Part shown: piece by piece, positions 50,700 to 59,337 of the stretch
Position numbering within the stretch: position 1 is the stretch's first letter
How the letters are laid out: every line of letters begins with the position of its first letter
NCBI RefSeq assembly: GCF_039954625.1
Contig: NZ_CP157199.1
Coordinates: 992,001-1,056,000 of the forward strand
Direction of reading: 5' to 3'
DNA from: Pontimicrobium sp. SW4
GTDB lineage: Bacteria; Bacteroidota; Bacteroidia; Flavobacteriales; Flavobacteriaceae
Length of the DNA stretch: 64,000 bases
The notes under the pieces: model-generated
Database searches by the model: none
What the model saw: only the letters and a program-made list of their open reading frames with translations
Told to the model about the DNA's origin: nothing
Position numbers and translations under genes: made by a program

Positions 50700-52628
50700 A
50701 TGAACAAAAAAACATGTGTTTTAAGTGTCTGTTGTACACTTATTTATGCTTTTGGTTTTTCACAAGAAGATGAAGTTTCCAAAACAGAACAATTAGACGA
50801 AGTCGTAGTAACCAACTCTCGTTTTGAGATTAAAAAAGAAGATTCAGGTAAAGTCATTACAAAAATCACACAAAAAGAGTTAGAAGAACTACAAGGTAAA
50901 AGCATTGCAGAGATTATTAACAATACTGTTGGCATTGAAATTAATGGAACAAAAAGTAATGCTGGACAAAATTTAAGCTATTTTGTACGAGGTGGTAGAA
51001 ATAGGCAAGTTTTAATCCTAATAGATGGAATTGCCCTTTCGGATGCATCGCAAATAGCTAACGATTACGATTTACGATTACTTAATGCTAATCAAGTTGA
51101 AAGTATTGAAGTTTTAAAAGGAGCTTCCAGCACTTTATATGGCTCTGGAGCTGCTACTGCAGTGATTAATATTAAGCTAAAAGTAGCTACAAAAAAATCT
51201 ATATCTGCAAATTTCAGAAGTGTGTTAGGGAGTAATCAATCGCAAAACGATAATAATTATCACCTAGAGAATTTTCAAAATAGTGTTTCAATAAATGGAA
51301 CTGTAAATAAATTAAATTATTTAGCAAGTTTTGGTAACCAGTTTACAGATGGCTTGTCTGCTATAAAATTAGGCTCTGAAAAGGATGCTTTTAATGCAAT
51401 TAATGGACATCTAAAACTAGGTTATAAGTTTTCTAATGCTTTTAACTTTAGTATGTATGGAAGTTTTGATAAATACAAAGCCGATTTTGATGATGGTTTC
51501 ATGTTTCAAGATGCAGATAATATGATTAAAACGAATCAACATAGAATTGGCATGTCATCAAACTATGAATATAAAAACGGAAGCATAATAGTTAATGCAG
51601 CTACAAATGATATTGAACGCGATGTTACATCCAATTATCCAAATATATACAAAGCAAAAAGCTACATGATAGATGTATATAATAAATACAATTTCAATGA
51701 TACGTTTTATACTGTGCTTGGTGTAAACTATCAAGATAATAATATGGAAAGTTTTGAAGTCCCTTTTGGAAGCACAAGTTTAGAGCAATCAATAAGCCCT
51801 AATGATGCAGTATTTACTATTGTAGACCCTTATGTGAATGTTGTTTATACATCAAACTTCGGTTTGAATATTAATTCTGGATTGCGATTTAATAACCATA
51901 GTGAGTATGGGTCGCATTTAGTATACAGTATCAACCCTTCATTTAAGGAGGATGTTACTTTTGGTTATATAAAAGGGTTAGTAAGTTATAGTACTGCTTA
52001 TATTACACCTTCGTTATACCAACTTTTTGAACCTACGTACGGAAACATTAATTTAAAGCCTGAAGAAAACACTACTTTAGAAATAGGAGCAGAGTTAGGT
52101 ATAACCAATAAAGTCACTACTAGTATCGTATATTTTAATAGAAAAGAAACTAATTTTATTGATTTTGTGGATCTAGGAAACTGGGTGTTTCAGTATAAGA
52201 ATGCAGATGAATCATTTACAGCAAGTGGTATAGAACTTATAGCCGATTATAAAATTTCGAGTAAAGTATCTATTAAAACAAACGCAACATATACTAAAGT
52301 TGAAGATGATTTAAACTTGCGTATTCCTGAAATTAAGGTAAATGCTAAGTTAAACTATCAAGTAAACGACCATTTTTTTATGAGTGCATCTTACCAGTTT
52401 AATGATGATAGAAATGATACTTTTTATAATAATGTAACCTTTGTGAATGAAGACGTTACTTTAAAAAGCTACAGTTTATTAGATTTTTACGCAAGTCATA
52501 AACTAATTAATAATAAAGTGACCTTGTTTACTAATGTTATAAATATTTTAAATTCTGATTATGAAGAACTTTATGGATATTCAACTAAAGGGCGGAATAT
52601 AACCTTTGGATTCAATTTAAGTTTTTAA
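50700..52628 (+). CDS. btuB: TonB-dependent vitamin B12 receptor (BtuB-like)
   Basis: 642 residues. Signal peptide to about residue 21 (F-G-F-S-Q). A TonB-box-like L-D-E-V-V-V-T near 32-38 is followed by a plug domain (about 45-160: G-K-S-I-A-E-I-I-N-N-T-V-G-I, F-V-R-G-G-R-N-R-Q-V-L-I-L-I-D-G, S-I-E-V-L-K-G-A-S-S-T-L-Y-G-S-G-A). A 22-strand-type barrel ends in the aromatic strand N-I-T-F-G-F-N-L-S-F. The cobalamin riboswitch directly upstream and divergent btuFCD make B12 or corrinoid the likely substrate. The gene ends at the nested repeat/terminator. Confidence 0.92.
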   Translation: MNKKTCVLSVCCTLIYAFGFSQEDEVSKTEQLDEVVVTNSRFEIKKEDSGKVITKITQKELEELQGKSIAEIINNTVGIEINGTKSNAGQNLSYFVRGGRNRQVLILIDGIALSDASQIANDYDLRLLNANQVESIEVLKGASSTLYGSGAATAVINIKLKVATKKSISANFRSVLGSNQSQNDNNYHLENFQNSVSINGTVNKLNYLASFGNQFTDGLSAIKLGSEKDAFNAINGHLKLGYKFSNAFNFSMYGSFDKYKADFDDGFMFQDADNMIKTNQHRIGMSSNYEYKNGSIIVNAATNDIERDVTSNYPNIYKAKSYMIDVYNKYNFNDTFYTVLGVNYQDNNMESFEVPFGSTSLEQSISPNDAVFTIVDPYVNVVYTSNFGLNINSGLRFNNHSEYGSHLVYSINPSFKEDVTFGYIKGLVSYSTAYITPSLYQLFEPTYGNINLKPEENTTLEIGAELGITNKVTTSIVYFNRKETNFIDFVDLGNWVFQYKNADESFTASGIELIADYKISSKVSIKTNATYTKVEDDLNLRIPEIKVNAKLNYQVNDHFFMSASYQFNDDRNDTFYNNVTFVNEDVTLKSYSLLDFYASHKLINNKVTLFTNVINILNSDYEELYGYSTKGRNITFGFNLSF

Positions 52629-52633
52629 CTCAT

Positions 52634-52769
52634 AAAGAGGTTGTCTTAAAATCAATATTTTGTCAATCTGAACTTGTTTCAGGTTCTCATCAAGATTAAT
52701 AATCAAAATAATACGATTCTGAAATAAATTCAGAATGACGCTTTTTAGTTTTTTTAAGACAGCCTCTTT
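52634..52769. terminator. Nested repeat element acting as a bidirectional terminator
   Basis: Outer arms at 52634-52651 and 52752-52769 are complementary at 17 of 18 positions. Inside lie two REP-like units, 52661-52688 and 52715-52740, inverted relative to each other (about 20 of 26 matching). Each is itself a short palindrome, for example TCTGAAATAAATTCAGA. The element fills the whole gap between btuB and the convergent S41 peptidase gene. Confidence 0.7.
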
Positions 52770-52771
52770 GT

Positions 52772-54235
52772 TTAATCTTGTTCAATATTATTCTTTTGTA
52801 CGTCTATTAAAATACCTTGGTCAATATACATTTCGTTAACATAAGGGATTAAATTATGGCTGCTAGCTTTAGGTTTTATTTTATTTAATGCAGAAAAATT
52901 AAATCTTCCAGTACCTTGTATATCTGCAATTGCAGCTGCCAATAAAGGCTCATTTACGTTCCCTAAAACACCATAATTTGCTGGGTTTTCTAAAATAGTT
53001 ATCGTTGGAGTTAATCCATTTGAAGGCACAGAACTGTTAAGCTTATTCAAAGTGTTTGCGACCAAAGGTTGCATAGCATAAGTGTGATTTGGATTTGCGC
53101 CTTCTCGTTCTAAATTTGACGAATCATACACTGTAATTGAGGCTTGAGACTTTCCAGTAGTATCATCACCAATTTGAATAACCTCTATATATGGACTTAA
53201 ACTATTAATAACCATCTCACTTGCAGAAGCAGAATCTTCAGTGGTTAGCACATAGATTTTATCTAAATTCAAACTGTTTATAGCTTCACTATTATCTATT
53301 AGTGATTCAAATTCAAAATCATAATTATTAGCTTGTAAATCACTGTTGTAAACTAATTTAGCAAAGACTTCTCCATTAAATTGACCAGTTATCATACTTC
53401 CTAAATAGGATGCTGTTAGTACAGAACCTCCTGGGTTATATCTTAAATCTAGTACCAAATGCTGAACATTACTGGATTTGAAATTATTAAAAGCAGTATT
53501 TAATTGACTGTTATAATCCGAAGTAAAACCATTATACATCAAGTATCCTAAATTTTCACCATCAACATCAATAATTGCAGTTTCAAATATTGGATTCTCA
53601 GAAAGTACAGTTTTAGTGAGTGTAATATTTTGGCCATTAGGCGTAATGATATCATCATTTAAGTTTTCAGGTGTGCCGTTATCATCATAATCGGCGAAAC
53701 CCATTGTATAACTATCTGGACTAAATAATGTGCGGTAATTACTTTCAGTCATAGTTACTCCATCTATAGATGTAAAAACCTGTCCTCTAGTTAAGTTATT
53801 ATCACTGGCATTACTATTTGGTAGCACTAAGCGTACAATACCAAATACGTTTGTAGCACTACCAGGAATTGGGTATAAATCAAATTCATAACCACTTCTT
53901 TTAGAGACACCACTAAAAAGTTGCTCGAGAGCAATATAATCATCAACAATCCAACTAAATCTATCTACAGTTTGTCTTTGATGAATTAAACTTTCAAAAA
54001 GTTCTTCAGGTGTACTAAAACTATTTAAATAGTCAGCATATTCTGAGGTGGATGAAAATCGGTCATTAGCAAGGTCAGGAATATTATCTTTATATAAATA
54101 GACAGCATTCATACCTTTCCAAACAAAATCATTAATTTCATTGGCAGATATAGCGTTGTCATCCATATCATCAAAGCAACTATAAGTTATTATAGTCAAT
54201 ATAAGGCAACATAAAAGGGGTTTAGAAAATTTCAT
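52772..54235 (-). CDS. S41 family (C-terminal processing-type) peptidase lipoprotein
   Basis: 487 residues. Lipoprotein signal with T-Y-S-C-F (Cys20). An N-terminal helical part is followed by a PDZ-like region (about 115-215) and the S41 catalytic domain. The strand L-V-L-D-L-R-Y-N-P-G-G is near 258. The catalytic Ser is predicted in T-E-D-S-A-S-A-S-E near 333, and the base Lys in D-T-T-G-K-S-Q near 363, as in CtpA/tricorn-type Ser-Lys proteases. Located on the periplasmic or surface side of the membrane. Single gene; target unknown. Confidence 0.88.
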   Translation of the reverse strand: MKFSKPLLCCLILTIITYSCFDDMDDNAISANEINDFVWKGMNAVYLYKDNIPDLANDRFSSTSEYADYLNSFSTPEELFESLIHQRQTVDRFSWIVDDYIALEQLFSGVSKRSGYEFDLYPIPGSATNVFGIVRLVLPNSNASDNNLTRGQVFTSIDGVTMTESNYRTLFSPDSYTMGFADYDDNGTPENLNDDIITPNGQNITLTKTVLSENPIFETAIIDVDGENLGYLMYNGFTSDYNSQLNTAFNNFKSSNVQHLVLDLRYNPGGSVLTASYLGSMITGQFNGEVFAKLVYNSDLQANNYDFEFESLIDNSEAINSLNLDKIYVLTTEDSASASEMVINSLSPYIEVIQIGDDTTGKSQASITVYDSSNLEREGANPNHTYAMQPLVANTLNKLNSSVPSNGLTPTITILENPANYGVLGNVNEPLLAAAIADIQGTGRFNFSALNKIKPKASSHNLIPYVNEMYIDQGILIDVQKNNIEQD

Positions 54236-54376
54236 AGCAAAGGTGTTTTTCTTTTAACTCTAAATTTAGTAACAATATTACAAAGTAAAAATTATTTTCA
54301 ATGTTCTTGTAACAAAATATAAAGTGTATCGTCGTAATAACAAATAGCCATAATAAGCTATAAGCTAACCAAAAAA

Positions 54377-54886
54377 ATGACACAGGCTGAGTTTTTAAAT
54401 ATAGTAATGCCTTTTAAGGATAAAGTATTTCGTTTGGCAAAGCGCATACTGGTTTCACAAGAAGAAGCCGAAGACGCTACCCAAGAGATCTTGATGAAGT
54501 TGTGGAAAAACAAACTTAAGATTAGTGAATATAAAAATGTAGAAGCATTTTCTATGACTATGACAAAGAATTTTTGTTTGGACAAATTAAAATCTAAGCA
54601 CTCTCAAAATTTAAAGATTGTGCATAGTAATTACCAAGATAAAAATGTGTCATTACAGAAGCAAGTGGAGTTGAATGATAGTGTAGGTTGGGTTTCTAAA
54701 ATAATGGAAGAGTTACCCGAACAACAAAAGATAATATTACAGCTAAGAGATATTGAGCAATATGACTTTGAGGAAATAAGTAAAATGCTAGACATGAACC
54801 AAACAGCCATTAGAGTCGCCTTATCAAGAGCAAGAAAAACATTAAGAGAAAAACTAACAAAAACACATAGTTATGGTGTTAAATAG
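54377..54886 (+). CDS. ECF-type RNA polymerase sigma factor
   Basis: 169 residues. Region 2: F-K-D-K-V-F-R-L-A-K-R-I-L near 13-25, E-E-A-E-D-A-T-Q-E-I-L-M-K-L-W near 29-43 and F-S-M-T-M-T-K-N-F-C-L-D near 57-68. Region 4: L-P-E-Q-Q-K-I-I-L-Q-L-R-D near 113-125 and the recognition helix N-Q-T-A-I-R-V-A-L-S-R-A-R near 143-155. It heads a four-gene rightward operon with a membrane protein and two DUF4252 proteins. The downstream start overlaps its end by 14 bp, indicating coupled translation. Confidence 0.93.
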   Translation: MTQAEFLNIVMPFKDKVFRLAKRILVSQEEAEDATQEILMKLWKNKLKISEYKNVEAFSMTMTKNFCLDKLKSKHSQNLKIVHSNYQDKNVSLQKQVELNDSVGWVSKIMEELPEQQKIILQLRDIEQYDFEEISKMLDMNQTAIRVALSRARKTLREKLTKTHSYGVK

Positions 54887-55358
54887 CATAGAGAAATTAA
54901 TAGAGAAGTACGACAACGGAGAAACTACTTTAAAAGAAGAGCAACAGTTAAAAGACTATTTTTCGCAAGAAACTGTTCTGCCACACTTAGAAGTTTATAA
55001 ATCAATGTTTCAGTATTTTTTGCACACCCACGAGGAACAGTATACTAAAGACATTCCATTAAAACCTAGAAAAACATATAGCTTGTATCAATGGATTTCA
55101 GTCGCAGCAGTAGCAGTTATTATGTTGGGAGTTTATTTTCAAATGAGTGGACCGACAGAAGCAGAGAAGCAAGAAGCGCTTTTGGCTTACAACCAAACAA
55201 TGGAAATGTTTAATCTAGTGTCAAATCAATTAAATAAAGGAACCGAAGGTATTGAAACACTAAATATGGTGACTACAAACTTTGACAAAGGCACTGATAA
55301 CATTGCTTATCTTGGTGAATTTTCAAAAACAACAAATAAAATTTTAAAAACAAATTAG
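54873..55358 (+). CDS. Single-pass membrane protein, probable anti-sigma factor
   Basis: 161 residues. The cytoplasmic N-terminal segment (about 1-70; I-E-K-L-I-E-K-Y-D-N-G-E-T-T-L-K-E-E-Q-Q-L) has the opening pattern common to Bacteroidota anti-sigma-like proteins. A transmembrane helix follows at about 73-90 (W-I-S-V-A-A-V-A-V-I-M-L-G-V-Y-F), then a periplasmic region with two similar T-E-x-I-E-T-L-N/D-N-I-A-Y-L segments. The 14-bp overlap with the sigma gene supports partnership. No zinc-binding motif; assignment is from topology and context. Confidence 0.72.
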   Translation: MVLNSIEKLIEKYDNGETTLKEEQQLKDYFSQETVLPHLEVYKSMFQYFLHTHEEQYTKDIPLKPRKTYSLYQWISVAAVAVIMLGVYFQMSGPTEAEKQEALLAYNQTMEMFNLVSNQLNKGTEGIETLNMVTTNFDKGTDNIAYLGEFSKTTNKILKTN

Positions 55359-55380
55359 TAGAACAAAAAAACAAATAAAC

Positions 55381-55956
55381 ATGAAAAAATTAGTATTAAT
55401 ATTAGCAATTATGGTAACGCCTTTAATGTCTTTTGCACAAGGAGGGTTGTTCGATAAGTATGAGGACATGGAAGGTGTAGGATCTGGAGTTGTAAACAGT
55501 AAAATGTTTCAAATGATTTCGAGTATCGATATAGATATGGACGATCCAGATGCAGCAGCAATGTTCGAAATGATAAAGAAGATTAAAAGTTTAAAATTCT
55601 TAACAACTGGAGATAAATCAATATCATCACAAATGGCAGCAGATGTAAATAAATACATTTCTAGTTCAAAACTGGAAGAGTTAATGCGTTTTAAGGACGG
55701 TAACCAAAATGTAAAATTTTATGTAAGAGAAGGTTCTAGCCCTAATCAAGTTAAAGAACTTTTAATGTTTGTAAGTGGTTTAGACGAACTTACAAAAGAT
55801 CAAAACATAACAATTAATGGTGAAAAGCGTGAAATAGAAACTGTAATTGTATCTCTTCTTGGGGACATTAATCTTAGTGAAATTTCTAAGCTTACTAAAT
55901 CTATGAATATTCCTGGAGGAGAGCATTTGAAGAAAGCTGGAGATAAAAAGAACTAA
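55381..55956 (+). CDS. DUF4252 secreted protein
   Basis: 191 residues. Signal peptide to about residue 20 (M-S-F-A-Q). The DUF4252 domain covers about 25-185, with a helix-rich start (L-F-D-K-Y-E-D-M-E-G-V), I-K-K-I-K-S-L-K-F-L near 68, V-K-F-Y-V-R-E-G near 108 and V-I-V-S-L-L-G-D-I-N-L-S-E-I near 155. The family is restricted to Bacteroidota and often encoded after ECF sigma/anti-sigma pairs, suggesting an envelope signal or response component. No catalytic motif. Confidence 0.82.
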   Translation: MKKLVLILAIMVTPLMSFAQGGLFDKYEDMEGVGSGVVNSKMFQMISSIDIDMDDPDAAAMFEMIKKIKSLKFLTTGDKSISSQMAADVNKYISSSKLEELMRFKDGNQNVKFYVREGSSPNQVKELLMFVSGLDELTKDQNITINGEKREIETVIVSLLGDINLSEISKLTKSMNIPGGEHLKKAGDKKN

Positions 55957-55984
55957 GACATTATAAAAAAGAAGAATTATCATC

Positions 55985-56581
55985 ATGAACACATCAATCA
56001 AAAACATTGTAGCGTCACTTCTTATAACTGCAACTTTAATTAGTTGCGGTTATGGAGGAGAGACCTTACAAGGGTATTATGTTGTAAATCAGGAAGCACC
56101 AAATTTTATTTCGGTAGATATTCCAGTAAGTTTTGTCAATTTAGATGACGCCAAACTTACAGACGTACAACGAGAAGCGTATGAGTCTATAGATAAACTT
56201 AATATGCTTGGATACCGAAAAACTGATGATAATATTGAAGAATATAAAGCAGAGTTAGTAAAAGTACAAACGATTCTAAAAGACGAGAGATATCAAGAAT
56301 TATTTAGAGGAGGAAACTCTAGTGATGGAAAAATAATTGTAAAATATATTGGGACTGATACATCTATAGACGAACTAATTATTTTTGGCACTATGAATGA
56401 AGCTGGATTTGGAATAATTAGAGTGTTAGGAAATAATATGGAACCAGCAAAAATAATGAAGCTAGGCGAAGTAGTTAACCAAATGTCCTCTGAAGAGAAC
56501 ACAGTTGAAGATTTTATGCAATTCTTTAGACCTGGTAGCTCTGGAAGTGATATTGAAGATTTTTCAGAAGTTTTCGATTAA
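55985..56581 (+). CDS. DUF4252 lipoprotein
   Basis: 198 residues. Lipoprotein signal with L-I-S-C-G (Cys20). The DUF4252-type domain is diverged from its upstream neighbour: V-S-F-V-N-L-D-D-A near 46, a basic-acidic helix K-L-N-M-L-G-Y-R near 66, I-I-V-K-Y-I-G-T-D near 115, and a C-terminal L-G-E-V-V-N-Q-M. Paired copies, one soluble secreted and one lipid-anchored, are a frequent arrangement. Last gene of the sigma operon, before a strong terminator. Confidence 0.78.
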   Translation: MNTSIKNIVASLLITATLISCGYGGETLQGYYVVNQEAPNFISVDIPVSFVNLDDAKLTDVQREAYESIDKLNMLGYRKTDDNIEEYKAELVKVQTILKDERYQELFRGGNSSDGKIIVKYIGTDTSIDELIIFGTMNEAGFGIIRVLGNNMEPAKIMKLGEVVNQMSSEENTVEDFMQFFRPGSSGSDIEDFSEVFD

Positions 56582-56624
56582 TCAAAAAAGTACTATCAAT
56601 CAAAAAACGATAAAATGTTAATGT

Positions 56625-56657
56625 AAAAAACCTGTCTCTTGAGGCAGGTTTTTTTTA
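56625..56657. terminator. Bidirectional terminator
   Basis: Stem CCTGTCTC/GAGGCAGG with a TT loop and one U-G pair, bordered by A6 and T8, between the DUF4252 operon and the leftward purB unit. Confidence 0.88.
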
Positions 56658-56660
56658 TGA

Positions 56661-56825
56661 TTAATCGTCTCTAGATTTTATTAGAATAATATTGACAACA
56701 ATGCCAATAAATCCTAAAAAAAGCAACATCATCACTATAAAATTATCTAGCAATTGTAATAGTCCTGCTATAAAAAAGAAGGCTACTAAAAGAGCAGTTG
56801 CTAATAATGTGACATTATTCTTCAT
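56661..56825 (-). CDS. 54-residue two-helix membrane protein coupled to purB
   Basis: ATG at 56825, stop TAA at 56661; 54 residues. Two hydrophobic helices (about 5-26 and 29-49; the first holds L-L-A-T-A-L-L-V-A-F-F-F-I-A-G) are joined by L-D-N. The tail is charged, K-S-R-D-D. Its ATG directly follows the purB stop codon with no intervening base, so terminating ribosomes could reinitiate on it. The terminator just beyond supports it as the last gene of the transcript. No family recognised; function unknown. Confidence 0.65.
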   Translation of the reverse strand: MKNNVTLLATALLVAFFFIAGLLQLLDNFIVMMLLFLGFIGIVVNIILIKSRDD

Positions 56826-58169
56826 TTAAATACCAGTATAATTACTTGGTGTAATGGCTTTAAGTTCATTTTTAATAGTATCGCTAACTTCTAAAGTGTC
56901 AATAAAATTGGCTATAGATTGTTGCGTAATTGCTTCATTAGTTCTAGTTAAGCCTTTTAGGGCTTCGTAAGGGTTTGGATAGCCTTCACGTCTTAAAATG
57001 GTTTGAATAGCTTCAGCAGCTACAGCCCAATTGTTTTCTAAATCTTCAGCAAACTTAGGTTCGTTTAGTAGTAGTTTATTTAATCCTTTTAAAGTAGATT
57101 TAAAACCAATTAATGTATGTCCAAATGGCACACCAACATTACGTAAAACAGTACTATCCGTAAGATCACGTTGTAAGCGAGAGATAGGTAATTTAGCTGA
57201 AAGATGCTCAAAAATAGCATTAGCTATACCTAAGTTACCTTCACTATTTTCAAAATCAATAGGGTTTACTTTATGTGGCATAGCGCTACTACCAACTTCC
57301 CCTTTTTTAATTTTCTGCTTAAAGTAGTCCATAGATACATAGGTCCAAATATCTCTATCTAAATCTATTAGAATAGTGTTAATACGTTTTAAGCAATCAA
57401 ACAAAGCAGCCATGTGGTCGTAGTGTTCAATTTGCGTCGTTGGGAACGAGTGATATAATCCTAGTTTTTCTTGCACAAATTTACCTCCAAAATCTTTCCA
57501 ATCAATATTAGAGTAAGCTACATGATGTGCATTAAAATTACCTGTGGCTCCCCCAAATTTAGCAGCACTTGGTATATCGTTCAATAAATTAAATTGTTCT
57601 TTTAATCGTACCACAAATACTTCTATTTCCTTTCCTAAACGTGTTGGAGATGCTGGCTGACCATGAGTTCTTGCTAGCATTGGTATATCTTTCCAGTCTG
57701 TTGCTAATTCTTGTAAACGATTTAAAATAGTGAAGTATTCAGGGACATAAACATCGTTCATAGCCTCTTTAATACTTAACGGTACTGCAGTATTATTGAT
57801 GTCTTGAGAGGTTAATCCAAAATGAATAAACTCCTTGTATTGTGAGATGCTTAACGCATCAAATTTTTCTTTAATAAAATACTCAACCGCTTTTACATCG
57901 TGGTTTGTTACTTTTTCTATATCTTTTATTGCTAAAGCATTTTCAGAAGAAAAGTTTCTATAAATGTTTCGCAATTCATCAAATAAATCAGTATTAAAAT
58001 CTTTTAGTTGAGGTAGAGGAATTTCACAAAGTGCAATAAAGTATTCAATTTCTACTTGAACGCGATATTTTATAAGTGCTTCTTCAGAAAAATAAGGCGC
58101 TAAAGATTCAGTTTTACTTCTATAACGACCATCTATTGGAGAAATGGCATTGAGCATTGATAAAGACAT
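56826..58169 (-). CDS. purB: Adenylosuccinate lyase
   Basis: 447 residues. Cleaves SAICAR and adenylosuccinate, releasing fumarate, in purine synthesis. Fumarase-superfamily signature G-S-S-A-M-P-H-K-V-N-P near 288-298 contains the mobile catalytic loop Ser. A-R-T-H-G-Q-P-A-S-P-T near 163-173 has the catalytic His. S-P-I-D-G-R-Y-R-S-K near 9-18 is the usual N-terminus. An alternative start is the internal Met at residue 5. Transcribed with the 54-residue membrane protein downstream. purL lies elsewhere in the window, not linked. Confidence 0.96.
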   Translation of the reverse strand: MSLSMLNAISPIDGRYRSKTESLAPYFSEEALIKYRVQVEIEYFIALCEIPLPQLKDFNTDLFDELRNIYRNFSSENALAIKDIEKVTNHDVKAVEYFIKEKFDALSISQYKEFIHFGLTSQDINNTAVPLSIKEAMNDVYVPEYFTILNRLQELATDWKDIPMLARTHGQPASPTRLGKEIEVFVVRLKEQFNLLNDIPSAAKFGGATGNFNAHHVAYSNIDWKDFGGKFVQEKLGLYHSFPTTQIEHYDHMAALFDCLKRINTILIDLDRDIWTYVSMDYFKQKIKKGEVGSSAMPHKVNPIDFENSEGNLGIANAIFEHLSAKLPISRLQRDLTDSTVLRNVGVPFGHTLIGFKSTLKGLNKLLLNEPKFAEDLENNWAVAAEAIQTILRREGYPNPYEALKGLTRTNEAITQQSIANFIDTLEVSDTIKNELKAITPSNYTGI

Positions 58170-58257
58170 ATCTTATGTGTTGATTTTTGAAGTTGCAAAG
58201 ATAATTCTTTTAAAAAGAAGCAAGAAGTTTATGCCTTGAAGTTTTTAACCAAAACAG

Positions 58258-58821
58258 CTACTTTTTCAACTTTTTAAGTAAATGTCTTGCTCTGGCTTTA
58301 AATGCAGCAGTACCTGAGTTAAAATCGCGTTCTAGAATCATGGCTAATTCAGGATGAATCCAATCATACTCTTTTCCTAATAAATATAATGTATTCATAG
58401 AATATGCTTTAGCTGCTACTTTTTGATTAGTTATCATATAATCAAAACTAAGCTCAATAATTTTTTCTTTATGAGCAGCTTTCAAATACTCTTTGGCATG
58501 GTTATTATCTCTATGGTAATAAGCTTCAATGAGATATTCACAAATTTTTGCTACTGGACGTACTGCAGGATCTTGATGTACAGTATGCATATTTTTAGTA
58601 AAACTGTCTAAGTAAGGCAAAATGCTATCCAGATTTTCACGAGCTACAAACTCTAGCAACCAAGCTGCTCTACAAGATATTTTGTCATCTACCTGAAATA
58701 AAATATCTAAAACTTTAGGGATTAACTCTGGACTAGAAATAACAAGCAACGCATATTTTTTTCTGTTTTCCCTAGAATGGTTTACATAAGATAATTCCTT
58801 GTATAATTCTTCGTTCGTCAA
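58258..58821 (-). CDS. HEAT/ARM-like helical-repeat protein
   Basis: 187 residues, all predicted helical. R-A-A-W-L-L-E-F-V-A-R near 51-61, V-A-K-I-C-E-Y-L-I-E-A-Y near 90-101 and V-A-A-K-A-Y-S-M-N-T-L-Y-L-L near 135-148 recur with about 40-residue spacing, like HEAT/ARM repeats. No signal peptide. It lies 88 bp upstream of purB on the same strand; homologues are sometimes mislabelled adenylosuccinate lyase because of that neighbourhood, but none of the lyase motifs is present. Function unknown; protein-protein binding is likely. Confidence 0.7.
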   Translation of the reverse strand: MTNEELYKELSYVNHSRENRKKYALLVISSPELIPKVLDILFQVDDKISCRAAWLLEFVARENLDSILPYLDSFTKNMHTVHQDPAVRPVAKICEYLIEAYYHRDNNHAKEYLKAAHKEKIIELSFDYMITNQKVAAKAYSMNTLYLLGKEYDWIHPELAMILERDFNSGTAAFKARARHLLKKLKK

Positions 58822-58860
58822 TGATATTTTATTACTTTTAAGACACTAAAATTACTAATT

Positions 58861-59337
58861 ATGAAGCTTCTAAAAAAAATATTATTACTGCTTTTAATTG
58901 CATTTGTTATTGCTCAGTTTTTTGGACCAGATAAGAACGAAGGAGACCTTACTTCAATCGAACCTTTTTTAACTGAAACCAATCCACCAGAAGATGTGAA
59001 ATTAATTTTGAAAGAATCTTGTTTAGATTGTCATAGTTCAAACACACGATACCCTTGGTATAATACTATTACACCTGTAAATTATTGGCTTGATAGTCAC
59101 GTAAAGGACGGCAAAAAACATTTTAATGTGTCTGATTGGAAAGATGCTTCTCTAAAAAAAAGAGATCATAAATTTGAGGAACTCATAGAAATGGTCGAAA
59201 AGAAAGAAATGCCCTTACCATCGTATACATGGACACATTCTGAAGCAAAACTTACCGATGATCAACGTGCAAGCATTGTTGCTTGGGGAAAAAAGGTAAG
59301 AGCCATGTATGCAGAACAAAAAGCGGTTGCGGAATAG
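58861..59337 (+). CDS. Membrane-anchored haem-binding domain protein (single CxxCH)
   Basis: 158 residues. An N-terminal hydrophobic helix (about 6-22) anchors or exports it. A single c-type haem motif, S-C-L-D-C-H (Cys54, Cys57, His58), is followed by N-T-R-Y-P-W-Y-N, diagnostic of the Haem_bd family. M-P-L-P-S-Y near 118 could supply the distal Met. Probable periplasmic electron-transfer or sensor cytochrome. Its stop codon abuts the ATG of the glycosyltransferase gene (no gap), so the three genes 58861-61274 form one operon. Confidence 0.88.
   Translation: MKLLKKILLLLLIAFVIAQFFGPDKNEGDLTSIEPFLTETNPPEDVKLILKESCLDCHSSNTRYPWYNTITPVNYWLDSHVKDGKKHFNVSDWKDASLKKRDHKFEELIEMVEKKEMPLPSYTWTHSEAKLTDDQRASIVAWGKKVRAMYAEQKAVAE

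Noticed and set aside
58258..58821. Possible adenylosuccinate lyase paralogue or fragment
   Set aside because: None of the fumarase-superfamily motifs is present; the helical repeats point elsewhere. purB itself is complete next to it.
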